Source: an uncultured Acidimicrobium sp. (GTDB lineage Bacteria > Actinomycetota > Acidimicrobiia > Acidimicrobiales > Ilumatobacteraceae). Taken from it: a stretch of 21,628 nucleotides of DNA. The notes under the pieces were generated by a model. The model was given only the letters and a program-made list of their open reading frames with translations, was not told the origin of the DNA and did not search any database. A program made the translations under genes and the position numbers. Of the stretch, positions 7,972 to 14,586 are shown in pieces (the stretch's first letter is position 1; the number at the start of each line of letters is the position of its first letter). The stretch is taken from the NCBI GenBank assembly GCA_903853285.1, contig CAINTF010000260.1:1-21628 (forward strand), given 5' to 3'.

Positions 7972-8522
7972 TGTCGCAGCAAAATCAAAATTATTATGCA
8001 GTGTTGGGAGTAGCGCCTACTGCATCCACCGAACAGCTACGTGATGCCTATCGAGAGAAAGTCCGCATTATTCATCCCGATAGCGCGGTAGCTGCTTCAC
8101 CGACTGCGTCACTACAGATGGCCGAAGTAGTTCGGGCGTGGTCGACGCTTTCAAACCCAGATCTCAGGCGTGCGTACGATGAAGATTTCTTAGAGTCGGA
8201 TCCTTTTCCACCGGCGCCCATCGTGCGTGGGCATTTCCCCAAGGGTTTGATCGGAGGGATACTTGCGGTCGGTATTTTGGGTGTACTGGCACTAGATGCG
8301 ATGAGTAGTCCGATTGCTCCGGCAAAACCAGATGGCTTGTTGCAGTCGGGATCATGCGTTGTTGTCGACGCCAACAAACTTGCCGTTGAAGTGGGTTGTG
8401 AAGTGGTTCATTATGGAGTTGTGAGGCAATTGGTTGGTTTCGACATGACATGCCCTTCAGACACTGAGTCGATTCGGGATCGGCAAGGAATGGGTCAAGC
8501 ATGCGTTGTACCAAGCCATTAG
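7971..8522 (+). CDS. Membrane-anchored J-domain protein with extracytoplasmic Cys domain
   Basis: 183 residues from ATG 7971, whose A is the last base of the preceding TGA, so the two are coupled; an in-frame TTG at 7968 is less likely. Residues 7-72 form a J domain (NYYAVLGVAP...AYREK...HPD 35-37...RAYDE), which stimulates DnaK-type Hsp70 ATPase. There is no Gly/Phe region or zinc-finger domain, so this is not a canonical DnaJ. One transmembrane segment (about 92-110) follows. The C-terminal ~65 residues carry four Cys (129, 143, 161, 178) in a pattern GSCV...VGC...TCP...ACV that recalls extracytoplasmic septum-formation-type domains of actinobacteria (weak recognition). Expected orientation is J domain inside, Cys domain outside. 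Partner and function are unknown. Confidence 0.82.
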   Translation: MSQQNQNYYAVLGVAPTASTEQLRDAYREKVRIIHPDSAVAASPTASLQMAEVVRAWSTLSNPDLRRAYDEDFLESDPFPPAPIVRGHFPKGLIGGILAVGILGVLALDAMSSPIAPAKPDGLLQSGSCVVVDANKLAVEVGCEVVHYGVVRQLVGFDMTCPSDTESIRDRQGMGQACVVPSH

Positions 8523-8529
8523 CGGGCTG

Positions 8530-8535
8530 TACCCT
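8530..8535 (+). promoter_or_regulatory. Possible -10 box (TACCCT) of tRNA-Val
   Basis: TACCCT lies just after the J-protein stop codon and 10 bases before the mature tRNA 5' end. A weak -35-like TTGTAC (8506-8511) is 18 bases upstream inside the coding region. The same hexamer is the candidate -10 of the groES-like gene. Confidence 0.35.
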
Positions 8536-8545
8536 GTGCGCTCTC

Positions 8546-8618
8546 GGGCGGTTAGCTCAGTCGGAAGAGCGCCACGTTCACATCGTGGAAGTCGTGGGAT
8601 CGAGGCCCATATCGCCCA
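8546..8618 (+). tRNA. tRNA-Val, anticodon CAC
   Basis: 73 bases fold as a full cloverleaf: acceptor stem GGGCGGT with ATCGCCC (one G-T pair), D stem GCTC/GAGC with loop AGTCGGAA (G18G19 present), anticodon stem CCACG/CGTGG with loop TTCACAT and anticodon CAC at 8579-8581, a five-base variable region, and T stem GTGGG/CCCAT. The discriminator is A and no CCA is encoded. The anticodon reads GUG. The T loop is ATCGAGG instead of the usual TTCGANN, so position 54 is A; see findings. Confidence 0.94.
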
Positions 8619-8625
8619 CGAGAAC

Positions 8626-8631
8626 TAGTGT
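8626..8631 (+). promoter_or_regulatory. Putative -10 box (TAGTGT) of the DUF3499 gene, leaderless
   Basis: TAGTGT starts eight bases after the tRNA end, followed by six bases (TTAGTC) and GTG 8638. This gives the DUF3499-type gene its own promoter and supports the GTG start, which has no Shine-Dalgarno. Confidence 0.6.
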
Positions 8632-8637
8632 TTAGTC

Positions 8638-9252
8638 GTGGCTCAGCAGTGCGAACGACCAGGTTGTGCTCAACCAGCAGCAGTCGAATACATCATTGAT
8701 CCCCAAAATTTGTTGCTGACATTGCAGAATTATGACGTTGTCAAAGGTGAGCGCCGAAGTGCATTGTGTGTCACTCATGGCGACCGAATGAGTGTGCCAA
8801 AAGGTTGGTCAATCGATGATCGCCGCGAGGACCCACCACGCTTATTTAAAACACCCAAATCAGGTGTAGCGCCTGCGAAGGCAAGCGCAAAAAAGTCAGT
8901 GACTGAATCGAAGCAGAAAAAGAAAACTGTTGTGCGTCCGATGTTGTTTCAGACAGAAAATCAAAATGCGGAAGATGTACGAGAAGTGCAAGCTCCGGTT
9001 GCTAAGCCAGTAGTGCGCGATGCTGACCTTGAAGAAACGAAAGCAATGCCATGGACACCACAATTTGATCGAACTGATGATCTTGGTGGTGTATTGCGAC
9101 CAAAAGGAAAATTATTGAGCCGTGCTTTTGGTCTAGATGAAACAATTGAATATCCGCGACCAGTTGTCTTGGATGTAGCTGATGATGTAGTGGATGAAGA
9201 ACCTGCTGTTGAACTCGAACGTGAGACGTTCAATGAGTTCGATATACCTTGA
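8638..9252 (+). CDS. DUF3499-type protein with Cys4/His-like metal site and acidic tail
   Basis: 204 residues of unknown function. The N-terminal ~62 residues fit the actinobacterial DUF3499 pattern: C5-ERPG-C10-xxPAA..., a YxxxxxxLLLTLQNYD stretch, then LCVTHGDR with C44 and H47, and VPKGW (53-57). The C5/C10/C44/H47 set could bind zinc (inference). The remainder is low-complexity: a Lys/Ala-rich part (75-100) followed by an acidic, Val/Asp/Glu-rich tail with short hydrophobic motifs (100-204), probably disordered. DUF3499 proteins as I know them are usually shorter, so the tail looks like a lineage-specific extension. GTG start supported by the TAGTGT box six bases before it. The next gene begins 26 bases later on the same strand. 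Confidence 0.75.
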   Translation: MAQQCERPGCAQPAAVEYIIDPQNLLLTLQNYDVVKGERRSALCVTHGDRMSVPKGWSIDDRREDPPRLFKTPKSGVAPAKASAKKSVTESKQKKKTVVRPMLFQTENQNAEDVREVQAPVAKPVVRDADLEETKAMPWTPQFDRTDDLGGVLRPKGKLLSRAFGLDETIEYPRPVVLDVADDVVDEEPAVELERETFNEFDIP

Positions 9253-9278
9253 TACACGATCTCTGATAGACAAATCCC

Positions 9279-9719
9279 GTGGATATAACTGCAACTGTAG
9301 AAGCACCTGTCGGCGTAGAAAAACTATTTTCGGTAGTTGCTGATCTCACGACATATCCGCAATGGCTCAGCATTGTGCATCAAGTGACGCCTGAGTCAAC
9401 TCAGTCGAATGAACCCACCGCTTGGCTCGTTGAATTGCGTGGCAAAGTCGGACCATTCGCGCGTTCGAAACGTTTACGGATGATTCAATCCACGTGTGAG
9501 AGTCCCAACTTGGTGGTTTTCGAACGCCGCGAGATCGATGGACGCAAGCATTCGCCGTGGGTGCTGACTGCACAGGTTGGAGCATCCGATGCTGGGTCAA
9601 ACTTGACAGTCAACTTGCATTACGGAGGCACGTTGTTTACGGGTGGTGTTTTGGAGCGACTACTTGCAGATCAAATTGTTCAGGGGAGAGCGCGTCTTCT
9701 CACGGTGTTGCAAGCCTAA
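9279..9719 (+). CDS. SRPBCC (START/Bet v1-like) family protein
   Basis: 146 residues. The opening MDITATVEAPVGVEKLFSVV followed by ADLTTYPQWLSIVHQV (21-36) is the typical first strand-helix-helix of the SRPBCC / polyketide-cyclase-like fold, a helix-grip cavity that binds hydrophobic ligands. Later strands alternate as expected (WLVELRGKVGPF, LVVFERREIDGR, LTVNLHYGG) and the C-terminal helix LERLLADQIVQGRARLLTVL (125-144) closes the cavity. No catalytic residue is evident and the ligand is unknown; membrane-lipid or coenzyme handling is possible. GTG start; a TAGACA six bases upstream is a poor -10 match. It ends convergently with rlmN, with 13 bases between and a hairpin spanning its stop codon. 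Confidence 0.8.
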   Translation: MDITATVEAPVGVEKLFSVVADLTTYPQWLSIVHQVTPESTQSNEPTAWLVELRGKVGPFARSKRLRMIQSTCESPNLVVFERREIDGRKHSPWVLTAQVGASDAGSNLTVNLHYGGTLFTGGVLERLLADQIVQGRARLLTVLQA

Positions 9720-9728
9720 GAAGCTTGC
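9710..9728. terminator. Hairpin at the convergent end of the SRPBCC gene and rlmN
   Basis: GCAAGC (9710-9715) and GCTTGC (9723-9728) form a six-base-pair stem with a seven-base loop that contains the SRPBCC stop codon. There is no U-tract on either side. It could stop transcription from both directions or protect the 3' end. Stability is modest. Confidence 0.35.
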
Positions 9729-9732
9729 GTAA

Positions 9733-10791
9733 CTACGTTGCAGGAATTTCGCGCTTTGAAGACATTTTGACCGGCTGTCCGGCCGCGAGTTGACCGCACG
9801 CAGCATCGATATCGGTTCCACGATTACGACGGATGGTTACGTTGATACCCAAGTCTTCGAGTTGTTCTGCGAAATCACGTACACCTTGTGCTGAAGTTCC
9901 TTTAGTTGGCCAGCCCGGTGTTGGGTTGAGCGGAATGAGGTTGACGTGAGCAGATGGTCGTAAGCGCTTGCAGAGTCGTGCGAGCTCTTTCGCATCTTGA
10001 GGCTGGTCGTTGACGCCCTCGATCATGGCCCACTCAAAACTGACGCGACGATTCTTGACACGCAAGTAATCTGCACACTCTTGCACCAAGTCGGCGAGAG
10101 GGTAGCGCTTGTTGATGGGCACTAGTCGGTCGCGCAAAGGGTCGCGTGCGGCATGCAGCGACACCGCCAAGTTGACGGGTAGTGGTCGTTGTGCAAGCGC
10201 ACGAATGCCCGGAATGATGCCGACAGTCGAAATGGTGAGATGGCGAGCAGAAATGCCAATGTCATGGTGCATGCGTTCGACAGCGCCCCACACGGCTTCC
10301 TCGTTAGCGAGAGGCTCACCCATACCCATGAACACCACGTTTGCCACGCGTTGTTCTTTCTTGGCACTTTCTCTGGCCGCACGAACAACTTGCTCAACAA
10401 TTTCTCCGCTTGTGAGGTGACGAGTGAAGCCAGCTTGACCGGTTGCACAAAAACCACAGGCCATCGCACAGCCTGCTTGCGTACTCACACAAACGGTGGC
10501 TCGCTCCTTGTAGTGCATCAACACGGTTTCAATCGGATGTCCACCATCGGCAAGTGACCACAAGAACTTGGTGGTGTCACCTTTGTCGCTCACACTTGTC
10601 GACGTCAGATTAAGCGCAGCGGGAAACTGCTCGTTCAATTTGTTGCGAAGGGCAACTGGAAGCGTGAGCATCTGGGCTGGTTCAACAAATTGTTGATACA
10701 GGCCTTCCCATACTTGCTTAATGCGGAATGCTGGCTGACCTTCTAAGAGAGTGGTGATGTCTTCGCGTGATGCATCGTAAAGACTGACCAT
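9733..10791 (-). CDS. rlmN: Dual-specificity 23S rRNA/tRNA adenine-C2 methyltransferase RlmN
   Basis: Radical-SAM enzyme methylating C2 of A2503 in 23S rRNA and, in several bacteria, A37 of tRNAs. 352 residues, typical length. Seen: CVSTQAGCAMACGFCATG (101-118) containing the CxxxCxxC cluster ligands Cys108, Cys112 and Cys115; GMGEPLANEE (156-165) for SAM binding; VNLAVSLHA (206-213); and TDIDAACGQL (326-335) with Cys332, the residue that is methylated during catalysis. All catalytic cysteines are therefore present. Third gene of the mshD-pepF-rlmN block, starting nine bases after the pepF stop codon. A TAAACT box that includes the pepF stop lies six bases before the ATG, so it may have its own leaderless transcript. 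The methyl mark affects translation accuracy and sensitivity to peptidyl-transferase antibiotics. Confidence 0.97.
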   Translation of the reverse strand: MVSLYDASREDITTLLEGQPAFRIKQVWEGLYQQFVEPAQMLTLPVALRNKLNEQFPAALNLTSTSVSDKGDTTKFLWSLADGGHPIETVLMHYKERATVCVSTQAGCAMACGFCATGQAGFTRHLTSGEIVEQVVRAARESAKKEQRVANVVFMGMGEPLANEEAVWGAVERMHHDIGISARHLTISTVGIIPGIRALAQRPLPVNLAVSLHAARDPLRDRLVPINKRYPLADLVQECADYLRVKNRRVSFEWAMIEGVNDQPQDAKELARLCKRLRPSAHVNLIPLNPTPGWPTKGTSAQGVRDFAEQLEDLGINVTIRRNRGTDIDAACGQLAAGQPVKMSSKREIPAT

Positions 10792-10797
10792 TTATTC

Positions 10798-10803
10798 AGT
10801 TTA
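10798..10803 (-). promoter_or_regulatory. Putative -10 box (TAAACT) of rlmN, overlapping the pepF stop codon
   Basis: On the minus strand the pepF TAA stop is the first half of TAAACT. Six bases (GAATAA) separate it from the rlmN ATG. Confidence 0.5.
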
Positions 10804-12621
10804 CAAGTGCTTTTGCGCAAGTGTGTTGAAGTCGGTCATACGTGCTCGAAGCACATCGAGACTCGCAGTCCAAAATGCTTCGTCAGTCACATCGAGTCCA
10901 AACGCAGCACCAAGTTGCTCTGCAGTGTCCATTCCTGCTCGAGAGAGCACATCGTCATAACCGCTACGGAAATGCTCCGGATCATGTTGGAAACGCGCAT
11001 ACAAGCCGAGCCCGAAGAGCAGCCCATATGTATATGGCCAGTTGTAGAAGTGGCTGCCGTAATAATGCGGCTTCAGCACCCACATGTGTGGATGGGCTGT
11101 CGATTGATCAATGCCATCACCGTAGGCATCTTGTTGAGCCGACAACATGATTTCGTTGAGTTCGCTCACGCCGAGTGTGCGGTGTTGACGTCGAGCAAAT
11201 ACTTCGGTTTCAAAAAGGAAACGGCTATGAATGTCGACGACAACCTGAGACGCTCCGATGAGGTCCACGTTGAGCAGTGCAAGACGGTCGTCGCCTTGCA
11301 ACTTGCGCAAGCCTTCTTCGACCACGAGTGTTTCGCAAAAAATACTTGCAGTCTCAGCAAGCGCCATTGGAACTCGTTTTTGCAACGCAGTTCGTTCGGC
11401 CAACTGTGTGTTGTGATACGCGTGGCCAAGCTCGTGTGCAGTCGTTTGCGCCGAATCAACGCTGCCGCTCCAGTTGAGCAATACGAGCGATCGGTCTTTT
11501 ACGAATGACATACAAAATGCGCCACCAACTTTGCCGCTTCGTGGCTCTGCGTCGATCCATTGCTCGGACAGTGAGCGATCGACTAAGTGTGAGAGTTGAT
11601 CGCTGTAACTGGCAAATGCACCTTTGACCAAACTGATTCCCTCATCCCAAGAGATAGCACCCGGCGAGACCGACAGGGGAGCAAAGAGGTTCCACCACGA
11701 CAAACCGTTGGTGTCTCCCGCAAGTTGCGCCTTTACACGCATCCATTTACGAAAGTCGGGGAGTGAAGCGTGAACTGCAGACTGCATTGCATCAAATGTC
11801 GCGCGACTCACGCTATTTCCGTAGAGCGATGCATCGAGTGGCGAGTTCCAATTGCGTCGACGATTGACGGTATTGGCTTCGCCTTTGATTGAGTTCATTG
11901 CGGCTGCGCATGCAACTGCAATGGTTGGCCATGCTTGCATTTCTGCGTCGTATGCAGCCTTGCGTGTTGCCAAGTCGCTATCTGTTGCGAGTCCGCGTAC
12001 TGCCGCCATCGGCATATTTGTGGTTCCGCTTGGAAGGAGTACATCAACACTGAGTTGAGAAGTGAGGTCTCCTTGTAGGCGACCCCATGCCGACGAACCG
12101 GTGGTTCCTAGTTCGGAATACAAACCTTCTTCGGCTTCCGACATTTGGTGTTCGCTGCGAGCCTGAAGGCGTTGCAACGGACCGAGGTGTTCGCGTGCCT
12201 CGATACTCACGGTTGCAAGTGCCTCTGCACCCAACGATGCGACCCAATCCGCGAGGCGTGCAAGCAACGGCGAGACACGTGCATCCAGGGTTTCGAGCTC
12301 GCTGAGTAGACCTTGAGCCTGTTCGTGGCGTGAGTCGGTGCTGACAGTCGCGTAGATATACGCACCCAAGATTTCGGACTCTTCAACGGTCGAATTAAAT
12401 GACTTGATTACCGCATCTGCTGCTTGACCATCGGCTTCAAGTGGTGTGCGTGGCTCAATTGCTCGCACATTGTGCTGATCAAAGAGCTGCTCCATGCGCG
12501 AGACAGTTGCTCCGGCGCGTTCCATCGCATCAGTGAATGAACGAGATGAAAAAGACTCATGTACATCAGCGACCGACCAGCGAGGAAGTGAGGTGGCGCC
12601 TGTGTTTTCGACTGTTGACAT
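10801..12621 (-). CDS. pepF: Oligoendopeptidase F-like M3 zinc metallopeptidase
   Basis: Cytoplasmic oligopeptidase cleaving short peptides, 606 residues, the usual length for the PepF / M3B family. The active site is TTAHELGHAYHN with zinc ligands His396 and His400 and catalytic Glu397; the third ligand is Glu423 in MALAETASIFCE, the expected 26-27 residues later. The N-terminal ~190 residues are helical and acidic as in the family, and there is no signal peptide. The C-terminal part contains HPHMWVLKPHYYGSHFYNWPY, whose His and Tyr residues shape the substrate pocket. Middle gene of the mshD-pepF-rlmN block. ATG start lies 10 bases after the mshD stop. It likely recycles peptides released by other proteases. 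Confidence 0.94.
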   Translation of the reverse strand: MSTVENTGATSLPRWSVADVHESFSSRSFTDAMERAGATVSRMEQLFDQHNVRAIEPRTPLEADGQAADAVIKSFNSTVEESEILGAYIYATVSTDSRHEQAQGLLSELETLDARVSPLLARLADWVASLGAEALATVSIEAREHLGPLQRLQARSEHQMSEAEEGLYSELGTTGSSAWGRLQGDLTSQLSVDVLLPSGTTNMPMAAVRGLATDSDLATRKAAYDAEMQAWPTIAVACAAAMNSIKGEANTVNRRRNWNSPLDASLYGNSVSRATFDAMQSAVHASLPDFRKWMRVKAQLAGDTNGLSWWNLFAPLSVSPGAISWDEGISLVKGAFASYSDQLSHLVDRSLSEQWIDAEPRSGKVGGAFCMSFVKDRSLVLLNWSGSVDSAQTTAHELGHAYHNTQLAERTALQKRVPMALAETASIFCETLVVEEGLRKLQGDDRLALLNVDLIGASQVVVDIHSRFLFETEVFARRQHRTLGVSELNEIMLSAQQDAYGDGIDQSTAHPHMWVLKPHYYGSHFYNWPYTYGLLFGLGLYARFQHDPEHFRSGYDDVLSRAGMDTAEQLGAAFGLDVTDEAFWTASLDVLRARMTDFNTLAQKHL

Positions 12622-12628
12622 GCACTAA

Positions 12629-12634
12629 AAACTA
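12629..12634 (-). promoter_or_regulatory. Putative -10 box (TAGTTT) of pepF, overlapping the mshD stop codon
   Basis: On the minus strand the mshD TAG stop begins TAGTTT, which ends seven bases before the pepF ATG. The area is also an inverted repeat, TGCACTA/TAGTGCA (12621-12639, five-base loop), so an mshD read-through RNA could fold here. Confidence 0.45.
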
Positions 12635-13549
12635 GTGCACATCACCAACAAAAGCACACTGTTGATGATGACTTGTAAAACCGAGAGATGTGTACATGTT
12701 GAGCGCAGCACTGTTTTGGTTGTCTACGTACAGCATGCCCACAGTGGTCCCAAGTTTGGCAAGATGTTGCAGGCCGGCCACAGTGAGCGATCGACCGAGG
12801 CCTTTGCCCGCAAGATTGGGATCAACAGCAATTACGTATATTTCTCCCAAGACGGGTTGTGTCTCGAGATGCAGTTTTGTCCAGCAAAATCCAGCCAGCT
12901 TGTCGTTGATGTGATGCAACAAAAAACCGTTTGGGTTAAACCATGGCTCTTGCTGTCTGGATTGAAGAATCTCTGTAGTCCACCCACCTTGTTCTGGGTG
13001 ATCGCTGAACGCACGGTTGTTTACATCAAGCCAAGATTGCTCGTCGGTTCCCACACGAAATGCGCATGTTTCGATTTGTGTCGCGCTATTCAGAGCCTCT
13101 TGGCTGAGCGGGAGATTTACTCGCATTTGGGTAACAGTGCGACCGATTGCAAAGTTGACGCTCTCGGCAAGTTGTTGATGCACCTGCGTTGGTTCATACA
13201 CCCACCAATACACTTGCCCGCCACCCTCATGGGAAATGATTTCAATTGCGGCAGCGAGTATTTCTGGACCGATTGATGCCATGTCATAGCGGTGGTGCGG
13301 GTCAACAATTAAATCAAGTGACCACGAATCGTTGCCACGAGAAACCTGGCAATAGGCAACGAGATGGTCATGGCCGGGGATATACGCAAGAAGGCCGGCG
13401 AATCCAGGACGTCCACCTTGACGTAGGTCGATCCAGAGGTGATCAGAGAGAGGCCTTACTCCATCGGCACGCTCGACTCTTCGTAGTAAGCCATCAACTT
13501 CGGAAAGATCGTCGGTGGCAGACCGCTTTTTGATGTCAAGATGTGCCAT
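12632..13549 (-). CDS. mshD: Mycothiol synthase (tandem GNAT acetyltransferase)
   Basis: Catalyses the last step of mycothiol synthesis, acetylating Cys-GlcN-Ins with acetyl-CoA. 305 residues, close to mycobacterial MshD (about 315). The N-terminal GNAT half (1-150) has a degenerate pyrophosphate loop (around VDPHHRYDMASIG, 82-94), and the C-terminal half (160-305) has the working one, VDPNLAGKGLGRSL (242-255), preceded by GEIYVIA. The family hallmark NNRAFSDHPEQGGWT (177-191) is present, as is GFCWTKLH (220-227) and the C-terminal YVDNQNSAALNMYTSLGF. First gene of the minus-strand block and divergent from nth; start codons are 41 bases apart if nth starts at 13591. ATG start follows a TAACCT box by seven bases; GAGGG in that gap is too close to be a good Shine-Dalgarno. 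Its presence argues for an actinobacterial host. Confidence 0.93.
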   Translation of the reverse strand: MAHLDIKKRSATDDLSEVDGLLRRVERADGVRPLSDHLWIDLRQGGRPGFAGLLAYIPGHDHLVAYCQVSRGNDSWSLDLIVDPHHRYDMASIGPEILAAAIEIISHEGGGQVYWWVYEPTQVHQQLAESVNFAIGRTVTQMRVNLPLSQEALNSATQIETCAFRVGTDEQSWLDVNNRAFSDHPEQGGWTTEILQSRQQEPWFNPNGFLLHHINDKLAGFCWTKLHLETQPVLGEIYVIAVDPNLAGKGLGRSLTVAGLQHLAKLGTTVGMLYVDNQNSAALNMYTSLGFTSHHQQCAFVGDVH

Positions 13550-13556
13550 AACCCTC

Positions 13557-13562
13557 AGGTTA
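13557..13562 (-). promoter_or_regulatory. Putative -10 box (TAACCT) of mshD
   Basis: On the minus strand TAACCT is followed by GAGGGTT and the mshD ATG at 13549. It lies only 14 bases from the oppositely oriented nth box. Confidence 0.5.
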
Positions 13563-13576
13563 TCTGCGCCAATCGC

Positions 13577-13582
13577 TAGTGT
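13577..13582 (+). promoter_or_regulatory. Putative -10 box (TAGTGT) of nth
   Basis: TAGTGT ends eight bases before GTG 13591. The other candidate start, GTG 13579, lies inside this box and has no TANNNT at a suitable distance, which is why 13591 is preferred. Confidence 0.5.
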
Positions 13583-13590
13583 TCGGCACT

Positions 13591-14319
13591 GTGGCTACTA
13601 CACCAGCGCGCGCAAAGACTTCGCCGAAAGCGAATGCGACAAAAAAAGTCAATCAGAAAATTCTCGATCGCTCATCTGAAGTATTGAGCAGACTCAAGAC
13701 CATTTATGGTGCTCCAATTTGCGAACTTACTCACGAAAGTGCTTTTCAATTATTGAGTGCAACTATTTTGTCGGCGCAATGTACCGATGCTCGAGTCAAT
13801 ATGGTGACGCCCGCGTTGTTTGCAGAATTTCCAACGGCGCAAAAGATGTCAGTTGCTGATGTATCGCGCGTGGAGGAACTTGTGCGGAGTACCGGTTTTT
13901 ATGCAACCAAAGCAAAGAACTTGGTTGGGATGGCCCGCAATGTAATGGAGCGATTTGGTGGCGAAGTGCCAAGCGCGATTGAAGATTTAGTGACTCTTCC
14001 AGGCGTTGGGCGAAAGACTGCGAATGTTTTGCGCAGCGTTGTGTTTGACTTGCCAGGGTTACCCGTAGACACGCATGTAGGCCGTTTGTCGCGCCGACTT
14101 GGACTGACCAAAGAAGAAGACCCTGTAAAAGTTGAGTATGAGCTGAATGCAATGTTTGACCCGAAAGACTGGGGTGGCTTTAGCTTGCGGTTGATTTTGC
14201 ATGGGCGTCGAGTGTGCGATGCGAAGAAACCAAAGTGTGACGTGTGTGAGCTTGCGGATATTTGCCCATCGTCAGAGATGCCATATGGGAAATTAAAGCA
14301 AACAAAGAAAGCCAAATAA
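13591..14319 (+). CDS. nth: Endonuclease III (Nth) DNA glycosylase/AP lyase
   Basis: Base-excision repair enzyme removing oxidised pyrimidines and cutting at abasic sites. 242 residues from GTG 13591; an in-frame GTG at 13579 would add four. The helix-hairpin-helix LPGVGRKTANVL contains the catalytic Lys142, and VDTHVGRLSRRLGL contains Asp160. The C-terminal C-X6-C-X2-C-X5-C (Cys209, 216, 219, 225) holds the [4Fe-4S] cluster. The N-terminal ~20 residues are Lys/Ala/Thr-rich and probably disordered. It heads a plus-strand series in which the next genes follow closely (the 83-residue ORF starts two bases after its stop). Divergent from mshD, so two protective functions share a promoter region. 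Confidence 0.95.
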   Translation: MATTPARAKTSPKANATKKVNQKILDRSSEVLSRLKTIYGAPICELTHESAFQLLSATILSAQCTDARVNMVTPALFAEFPTAQKMSVADVSRVEELVRSTGFYATKAKNLVGMARNVMERFGGEVPSAIEDLVTLPGVGRKTANVLRSVVFDLPGLPVDTHVGRLSRRLGLTKEEDPVKVEYELNAMFDPKDWGGFSLRLILHGRRVCDAKKPKCDVCELADICPSSEMPYGKLKQTKKAK

Positions 14320-14321
14320 CA

Positions 14322-14573
14322 ATGCCCAAAAATAGTTCTACCGATGGTGCAGCCAACACCGAGAGCACGAAGGCTGAACTCGCAGCAATTGCCGACACAC
14401 TTGATCGCTGTAGAGAGCGTTTGTCCTCGCTCGGAGCATCGCGACTGATGGCAATTCGTGATCCAAAGAATGCTGACGCAGGGGACGACCTACTAACGGC
14501 AATATATGAAGCCGAGCGGGGGCTCAATACCGCTCTGCGGCTTGTTCAACGTGCGGCACGCCAAGGGCGCTAG
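14322..14573 (+). CDS. Small helical protein of unknown function
   Basis: 83 residues from ATG 14322, two bases after the nth stop, so probably translationally coupled to it; the same frame continues upstream into nth but that start is unlikely. Composition is Ala-, Arg- and Glu-rich. After a Ser/Thr-rich N-terminus (1-16) come two amphipathic helices, roughly 17-47 (KAELAAIADTLDRCRERL...) and 53-80 (GDDLLTAIYEAERGLNTALR...), separated by a short DPKNADA turn. This suggests a helical hairpin or coiled coil. One Cys (30), no signal peptide, no membrane segment. I do not recognise the family. Codon use and tight spacing on both sides support a real gene. Confidence 0.65.
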   Translation: MPKNSSTDGAANTESTKAELAAIADTLDRCRERLSSLGASRLMAIRDPKNADAGDDLLTAIYEAERGLNTALRLVQRAARQGR

Positions 14574-14579
14574 TACCCT
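14574..14579 (+). promoter_or_regulatory. Putative -10 box (TACCCT) of the groES-like gene
   Basis: TACCCT starts directly after the stop codon of the 83-residue ORF and ends seven bases before GTG 14587. This supports choosing that GTG over the downstream ATG 14620. Confidence 0.45.
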
Positions 14580-14586
14580 GACGACC

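Noticed and set aside
12635..13276. Plus-strand open frame of about 213 codons opposite mshD, and similar ones opposite pepF (10807-11508) and ygfZ/ppdK
   Set aside because: They shadow conserved genes on the other strand, have no domain and no independent start signal.
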